Assembly (NCBI RefSeq): GCF_001870465.1
Contig: NZ_MDGK01000037.1
Span: 2,501-66,500 of the forward strand
DNA: 64,000 bases
Direction of reading: 5' to 3'
Origin: Pseudomonas extremorientalis
GTDB taxonomy: Bacteria > Pseudomonadota > Gammaproteobacteria > Pseudomonadales > Pseudomonadaceae
Part shown: one piece after another, positions 59,650-64,000 of the stretch
How the letters are laid out: each line of letters starts with the position of its first letter
How positions within the stretch are numbered: the stretch's first letter is position 1
Program-made: the position numbers and the translations under genes
The notes under the pieces: model-generated
What the model was told of the DNA's origin: nothing
Databases searched by the model: none
The model's input: only the letters and a program-made list of their open reading frames with translations

Positions 59650-61998
59650 ATGCCTGCGCCGGCCCACCCTCATTACCTTCACCTGACCCTGGCCAACGGC
59701 TTGCGGGTTTCCTTGCGTCACGCCCCACGGTTAAAGCGTTGCGCCGCCGTGCTGAGGGTGGCGGCCGGCAGCCACGACGTGCCACTGGCATGGCCGGGAC
59801 TGGCGCATTTCCTGGAGCATTTGCTGTTCCTCGGGACCGAGCGTTTTCCCACAAGCGAAGGGTTGATGGCCTACGTGCAACGCCATGGAGGCCAGGTCAA
59901 TGCCAGCACCCGTGAGCGCACTACGGACTTTTTCTTTGAACTGCCGGCTGCCACGTTTGCCGGGGGCCTGGAGCGCTTGGCCGACATGCTGACCCATCCG
60001 CGCCTGGCGCTGGAGGACCAACTGCGCGAGCGCGAGGTGCTGCACGCGGAGTTTATCGCCTGGTCCCAGGATGCAACGGCACAAGAGCAAGTGGCACTAC
60101 TGGAAGGTCTGGCGTCGGATCATCCGCTGCGGGGTTTCCATGCGGGCAACCGCGACAGCCTGCCAGTAGAGCGTGAGACATTTCAGCAAGCCCTGCGGGA
60201 ATTTCATACGCAGTTCTATCAGAGTGGGCAGATGACCTTGAGCCTGGCCGGCCCACAATCGCTGGAGGCACTGGAAGGCTTGGCACAGCGGTTCAGTGAG
60301 CACCTGATCTCAGGACTTCCGCGTGTGCAATCCGCGCCACCGGCCTTGATGCAGGGGCAAGCCCAGCGCTATCGGCACATCGCCAATGATCACCTGCATC
60401 AGGTCATCACGTGCAATGCACCCCGGGAAGCACTGGCATTCCTCTGCACCTGGCTTAACGCTTCGGCACCCGGTGGCTTGCTGGCGGAGCTGAAAGCGCA
60501 GCAACTGGCGAGCGCACTGCAGGCGTCGGTGCTGTATCACTTCGCTGGGCAAGCGGTGCTGGCTATCGACTTTACACTCAGTGGTCCCGCTGAATCGGCG
60601 ACACACGTCGAGGCGTTGCTGTACGACTGGCTGGCCTTTTTCGCACATAGCGACTGGACGGCGTTGCGCGAAGAATTCGCACTGCTGGCCGTTCGCCAAC
60701 AACAGACCCAAGGCGCTCTGGCCTTGGCCCGAAACGACAACCAAGGCCTGTCGGAACTGGATGTCGCCGCCCTCAAGGCCATGCTGGATTCGCTGCACCT
60801 GCCGCCCTCTACACTCACTTGGCAGTTGCCGCCGAACAACCCCTTCCTGCGTCCGCCGGTCAAGGAAGAACGCGCCGGCCTGATCCGCGGCCAGACCAGC
60901 GCCCACCGAGGCTTGCGCACGTTTGCCCAGGATCGCTCCAGAGGGCGTCGTGATGCATCGGCGTTGACCTTCAGCCAGGCATTGGCGGACGACAGCAACG
61001 AAGGAGCATTGTATCTGCAATGGCAATCAGCTCCGCCACACCCGGAAAACGCGTTGCAGTCGTTGCGCGACAATGCCCGCCAGGCGGGTGTCGAAGTGTC
61101 GTTCGAAAACCTGGGCAGTCACTGGCGGGTGAAAATGGTCGGGCTACAGGAGCCGATCCCAGCAGTTCTGGAAGTGCTGGCGCAACGCCTGGGCGATCCG
61201 CAAGAGGCACAAGCCGCCGCGCCGCCCATGATCGCCATCCGCGAATTGCTCAAGACGCTGCCCGCTTGCTGCACCTCGACCACGTCCGAACCAGCCTCGT
61301 GGGACTCCGCACGTTGGCACGGCCTGGGGCTGGGTTTCTCTACCTCCCATGAAGCCTTGATCAAAACTGCTGCGGCCCGCCTGCCGGGGCAACCCGCGAG
61401 CCTCAATCACGTCGCGCCATCCCTGAGCGGCCAACGTATCTGGCATGAGGTGCAAACCGACTCAAACGAAGCCGCGTTGCTGCTGTTTTGTCCAACGCCA
61501 AGCCAATCCTTGGCGGACGAAGCCGCATGGCGACTACTCGGCCATCTGCTCCAGGCGCCGTTCTACCAACGCCTGCGGGTAGAGCTGCAAATCGGCTACG
61601 CCGTGTTCAGCAGCATCCGACAGATAAACGGCCAGACCGGCCTGCTGTTCGGTGTGCAATCCCCTGGCCTGTCCCTGTCGGGCATCGCCGATCACCTGAA
61701 CACCTTCCTCAAGCAACTGCCGGCGCTGATCGACCGCAGCGACGACCTGGGCAACCTGGCGTTGGCCGAGCAGTTCTGCGCACGGACGCTGCCCAACGAC
61801 CAAGCCGCCGAACTGCTGTGGCATGCCCATCTGGCGGGCCATCCGTCGGACTACCTGGTTCAACTTCAAGCCCGGATCCAAACCTGTACCCGCGAAACAT
61901 TGCAGCATGCCGCGCAACAATTAAACGACGCCGCAGGCGGCTGGCGCTGCATCGCCAACGGCCCGCGCATCTCGACTGCGTGGCAAGCGGCAGGGTGA
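59650..61998 (+). CDS. pqqF: PQQ biosynthesis peptidase PqqF
   Basis: M16-family peptidase, 782 residues, thought to trim the crosslinked PqqA product with PqqG-like partners. The inverted zinc motif HFLEH (residues 57-61, in LAHFLEHLLFLG) is complete in the N-terminal half; the C-terminal half is the non-catalytic repeat. A GTG two codons upstream (59644) is an alternative start; GGAAG (59640-59644) suits the ATG at 59650. Begins the pqqFABCD cluster. Confidence 0.93.
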   Translation: MPAPAHPHYLHLTLANGLRVSLRHAPRLKRCAAVLRVAAGSHDVPLAWPGLAHFLEHLLFLGTERFPTSEGLMAYVQRHGGQVNASTRERTTDFFFELPAATFAGGLERLADMLTHPRLALEDQLREREVLHAEFIAWSQDATAQEQVALLEGLASDHPLRGFHAGNRDSLPVERETFQQALREFHTQFYQSGQMTLSLAGPQSLEALEGLAQRFSEHLISGLPRVQSAPPALMQGQAQRYRHIANDHLHQVITCNAPREALAFLCTWLNASAPGGLLAELKAQQLASALQASVLYHFAGQAVLAIDFTLSGPAESATHVEALLYDWLAFFAHSDWTALREEFALLAVRQQQTQGALALARNDNQGLSELDVAALKAMLDSLHLPPSTLTWQLPPNNPFLRPPVKEERAGLIRGQTSAHRGLRTFAQDRSRGRRDASALTFSQALADDSNEGALYLQWQSAPPHPENALQSLRDNARQAGVEVSFENLGSHWRVKMVGLQEPIPAVLEVLAQRLGDPQEAQAAAPPMIAIRELLKTLPACCTSTTSEPASWDSARWHGLGLGFSTSHEALIKTAAARLPGQPASLNHVAPSLSGQRIWHEVQTDSNEAALLLFCPTPSQSLADEAAWRLLGHLLQAPFYQRLRVELQIGYAVFSSIRQINGQTGLLFGVQSPGLSLSGIADHLNTFLKQLPALIDRSDDLGNLALAEQFCARTLPNDQAAELLWHAHLAGHPSDYLVQLQARIQTCTRETLQHAAQQLNDAAGGWRCIANGPRISTAWQAAG

Positions 61999-62109
61999 TC
62001 ATTGCCGCCCCTGCAAAAGGCTTTCTCCCTCAAGACAGCGCTAACTTGAAAAGAATTGAGTAATATTCCCACGCACACATCTGAACATCTCCGACTGGAG
62101 GTGGACTAT

Positions 62110-62157
62110 ATGTATTACTTGGTAGTAAACGTCCCATCCCTTCGTAGGAGTAAGAAT
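62110..62157 (+). other. In-frame upstream extension of PqqA with its own SD
   Basis: An ATG at 62110 is in frame with pqqA, preceded by SD GGAGG (62098-62102, 7-nt spacing). Initiation there would add 16 residues ([16 protein letters not shown]) to make a 40-residue PqqA. Whether it is a leader, a functional longer form or chance is not shown. Confidence 0.5.
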
Positions 62158-62232
62158 ATGACCTGGTCCAAACCTGCTTACACTGATCTGCGCATCGGTT
62201 TCGAAGTCACCATGTACTTCGCCAGCCGTTAA
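62158..62232 (+). CDS. pqqA: PQQ precursor peptide PqqA (24 residues)
   Basis: The ribosomal precursor whose Glu and Tyr are crosslinked into PQQ. Residues E16-V-T-M-Y20 give the ExxxY pair, and the C-terminus is MYFASR. The start follows a strong SD AGGAG (62146-62150, 7-nt spacing). Too short for usual gene finding. See the extended in-frame start below. Confidence 0.95.
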   Translation: MTWSKPAYTDLRIGFEVTMYFASR

Positions 62233-62247
62233 TCCGCTGGGTACTAC

Positions 62248-62280
62248 AACGCCTCGGTTCGCCCGGGGCGTTTTTGTTTT
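62248..62280 (+). terminator. Terminator or attenuator between pqqA and pqqB
   Basis: A 10-bp stem (62248-62257 with 62263-62272, one T-G wobble), a 5-nt loop, then TTTTTGTTTT. It would let pqqA be made in excess of the enzymes, as is known for other PQQ clusters. Confidence 0.85.
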
Positions 62281-62298
62281 GAGCTTGATGGAGCGACC

Positions 62299-63210
62299 AT
62301 GTTTGTCCAGATTCTAGGTTCCGCCGCCGGCGGTGGTTTCCCGCAGTGGAACTGCAACTGCGTGAACTGCGCGGGTTTTCGTGATGGCAGCCTGCGGGCC
62401 CAGGCGCGTACCCAGTCGTCCATCGCGATCTCCGACGATGGCGTGAATTGGGTGCTGTGCAATGCCTCGCCGGATATCCGCGCGCAACTCCAGGGCTTTG
62501 CACCGATGCAACCCGGCCGCGCCCTGCGCGATACCGGCATCAGCGCGATCATCCTGATGGACAGCCAGATCGACCACACCACCGGCCTGCTGAGCCTGCG
62601 CGAAGGCTGCCCGCACCAGGTGTGGTGCACCGACATGGTCCATGAAGACCTCAGCACCGGTTTCCCGCTGTTCAGCATGCTCACCCACTGGAACGGCGGC
62701 CTGGCCTGGAACCGCATCGAGCTGGACGCCAGCTTCACCATCCCGGCCTGCCCCAATCTGCGCTTCACCCCGCTGCCCCTGCGCAGCGCAGCCCCACCCT
62801 ACTCGCCACACCGCTTCGACCCGCACCCCGGCGACAACATCGGCCTGATCGTCGAAGACCTGCGCACCGGCGGCAAGCTGTTCTACGCCCCGGGCCTGGG
62901 CAAGGTCGACGCGCCATTGCTGGAGATCATGGCCGGCAGCGACTGTCTTCTGGTGGACGGCACCATGTGGGATGACGATGAAATGCAGCGCCGTGGCGTT
63001 GGCACCCGCACCGGCCGCGAGATGGGCCACCTGGCGCAAAACGGCCCCGGCGGCATGCTTGAAGTGCTGGAACAGTTGCCCGAGCAGCGCAAGGTGCTTA
63101 TCCACATCAACAACACCAACCCGATCCTCGATGAAGACTCCCCCGAGCGAGCGGAGCTGGTGCGGCGCAATGTCGAAGTGGCTTACGACGGCATGAGCAT
63201 TGAATTGTAG
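62299..63210 (+). CDS. pqqB: PQQ biosynthesis protein PqqB
   Basis: Metallo-beta-lactamase-fold protein of 303 residues, probable oxygenase or hydroxylase in PQQ synthesis. It opens [19 protein letters not shown] with the conserved N-terminal Cys-rich loop, and has [16 protein letters not shown] (the metal His region). It stops 11 bp before pqqC. Confidence 0.95.
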   Translation: MFVQILGSAAGGGFPQWNCNCVNCAGFRDGSLRAQARTQSSIAISDDGVNWVLCNASPDIRAQLQGFAPMQPGRALRDTGISAIILMDSQIDHTTGLLSLREGCPHQVWCTDMVHEDLSTGFPLFSMLTHWNGGLAWNRIELDASFTIPACPNLRFTPLPLRSAAPPYSPHRFDPHPGDNIGLIVEDLRTGGKLFYAPGLGKVDAPLLEIMAGSDCLLVDGTMWDDDEMQRRGVGTRTGREMGHLAQNGPGGMLEVLEQLPEQRKVLIHINNTNPILDEDSPERAELVRRNVEVAYDGMSIEL

Positions 63211-63221
63211 GAGCTGACGAG

Positions 63222-63974
63222 ATGACTGACACGCCATTGACCACCGCCGAATTCGAAGCCGCCCTGCGGGCCAAGGGCGCCTTCTACCATATCCATCACC
63301 CGTATCACGTGGCGATGTACGAAGGCCGCGCCACCCGCGAGCAGATCCAGGGCTGGGTCGCCAACCGTTTCTATTATCAGGTGAATATCCCGCTCAAAGA
63401 CGCCGCGATCCTGGCCAACTGCCCGGACCGTGAGATCCGTCGCGAGTGGATCCAGCGCCTGCTCGACCACGATGGCGCCCCCGGTGAGGACGGCGGCATC
63501 GAAGCCTGGCTGCGCCTGGGCCAGGCGGTGGGCCTCGACCCCGACCAACTACGCTCGCAGGAGTTGGTACTGCCTGGCGTACGATTCGCGGTAGACGCCT
63601 ACGTCAACTTCGCCCGTCGCGCCAGTTGGCAGGAAGCCGCGAGCAGCTCGCTGACCGAGCTGTTCGCGCCGCAGATCCACCAGTCGCGCCTCGATAGCTG
63701 GCCGCAGCATTACCCCTGGATCGACCCGGCCGGCTATGAATATTTCCGCACCCGCCTGGGCCAGGCCCGCCGCGATGTGGAACACGGGTTGGCAATTACC
63801 CTGCAGCACTACACCACTCGTGAAGGCCAGGAGCGCATGCTGGAGATTCTCCAGTTCAAACTCGACATCCTGTGGAGCATGCTCGATGCCATGAGCATGG
63901 CCTATGAACTCAAGCGCCCGCCATATCACAGCGTGACCGAGCAGCGGGTGTGGCATAAAGGGGTTACCCTATGA
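63222..63974 (+). CDS. pqqC: Pyrroloquinoline-quinone synthase PqqC
   Basis: Final oxidative ring closure in PQQ synthesis. The 250-residue helical protein has the conserved [15 protein letters not shown]-terminus, [16 protein letters not shown], and the C-terminal [20 protein letters not shown]. The stop overlaps the pqqD start by 4 bp. Confidence 0.95.
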   Translation: MTDTPLTTAEFEAALRAKGAFYHIHHPYHVAMYEGRATREQIQGWVANRFYYQVNIPLKDAAILANCPDREIRREWIQRLLDHDGAPGEDGGIEAWLRLGQAVGLDPDQLRSQELVLPGVRFAVDAYVNFARRASWQEAASSSLTELFAPQIHQSRLDSWPQHYPWIDPAGYEYFRTRLGQARRDVEHGLAITLQHYTTREGQERMLEILQFKLDILWSMLDAMSMAYELKRPPYHSVTEQRVWHKGVTL

Positions 63975-64000
63975 GCTTTGACCGCAGCAAGAAACCGACC
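63971..64000 (+). CDS. pqqD: PqqD, first 10 codons (runs off right edge)
   Basis: The ATG at 63971 overlaps the pqqC stop and reads [10 protein letters not shown] to the end of the window. PqqD is the PqqA-binding peptide chaperone; the identity rests on position and the standard ABCD order. Confidence 0.85.
   Translation, partial: MSFDRSKKPT

Noticed and set aside
61999-62097. A pqqA promoter (TTGAAA at 62046 and TAATAT at 62061)
   Set aside because: The spacing is only 9 nt, so it is not a credible sigma70 pair.

Overview
This is core chromosome of a fluorescent Pseudomonas (P. fluorescens group). The evidence is Pseudomonas-type proteins (Vfr, AmgK/MurU, PrkA-YeaH-SpoVR, RmcA-like sensor, davBA, pqqFABCD), the GC-rich codon use, small REP palindromes of the pseudomonad type, and a gene order that matches, from memory, the tyrS-to-rpoD segment of P. 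aeruginosa PAO1 (about PA0575-PA0668). No integrated phage, transposase, tailocin or CRISPR array is visible.

Layout. 1-11147: tyrS (cut by the left edge), mepM-anmK, erpA, argC, hemJ, nitronate monooxygenase, a DUF805 protein, an SDR, hinT, coq7, osmC and vfr. 11144-17378 (minus): rpe-gph-trpE-trpG-trpD-trpC and a lipoate-ligase-like gene, tightly packed; the 3' end of gph contains a short Trp-rich leader peptide that probably serves trpE attenuation. 17463-25985 (minus): two-component system agtS/agtR, a polyamine/omega-amino-acid ABC transporter (agtABCD-like) and an iron-type alcohol dehydrogenase. 26063-29506: a DUF3530 hydrolase, djlA, and the murU-amgK cell-wall salvage pair. 29637-37216 (plus): lptD-surA-pdxA-rsmA-apaG-apaH-glpE. 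37502-43667 (plus): prkA-yeaH-spoVR, then cca. 43740-46296: folK/folB, plsY and tsaD. 46499-51051: the rpsU-dnaG-rpoD macromolecular synthesis cluster. 51173-55009: an RmcA-like PAS/GGDEF/EAL protein and a tRNA-Ile2(CAU). 55055-64000: a VOC protein, LysR, Lrp, davB-davA (lysine to 5-aminovalerate) and the PQQ cluster pqqF-A-B-C-D, with pqqD cut by the right edge.

How the genes work together. Three outer-envelope themes recur: peptidoglycan recycling (anmK, amgK, murU, with the endopeptidase mepM), outer-membrane assembly (lptD, surA), and phospholipid synthesis (plsY). Tryptophan synthesis (trpEGDC) sits with rpe/gph. Lysine breakdown through davBA makes 5-aminovalerate, the class of substrate that the AgtABCD transporter and AgtSR sensor are known to handle in PAO1, so production and uptake/sensing of the same amino acid lie about 35 kb apart. 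Signalling is represented by Vfr (cAMP), RmcA-like c-di-GMP turnover, ApaH (Ap4A) and PrkA.

No wholly new system was found. The most interesting structures are regulatory: the gph-embedded trp leader, a cca ribosome-binding site buried in a terminator stem, two in-frame starts for pqqA, REP elements that supply the stop codons of cca and folK, and a perfect 28-bp inverted repeat flanking agtC-agtD.
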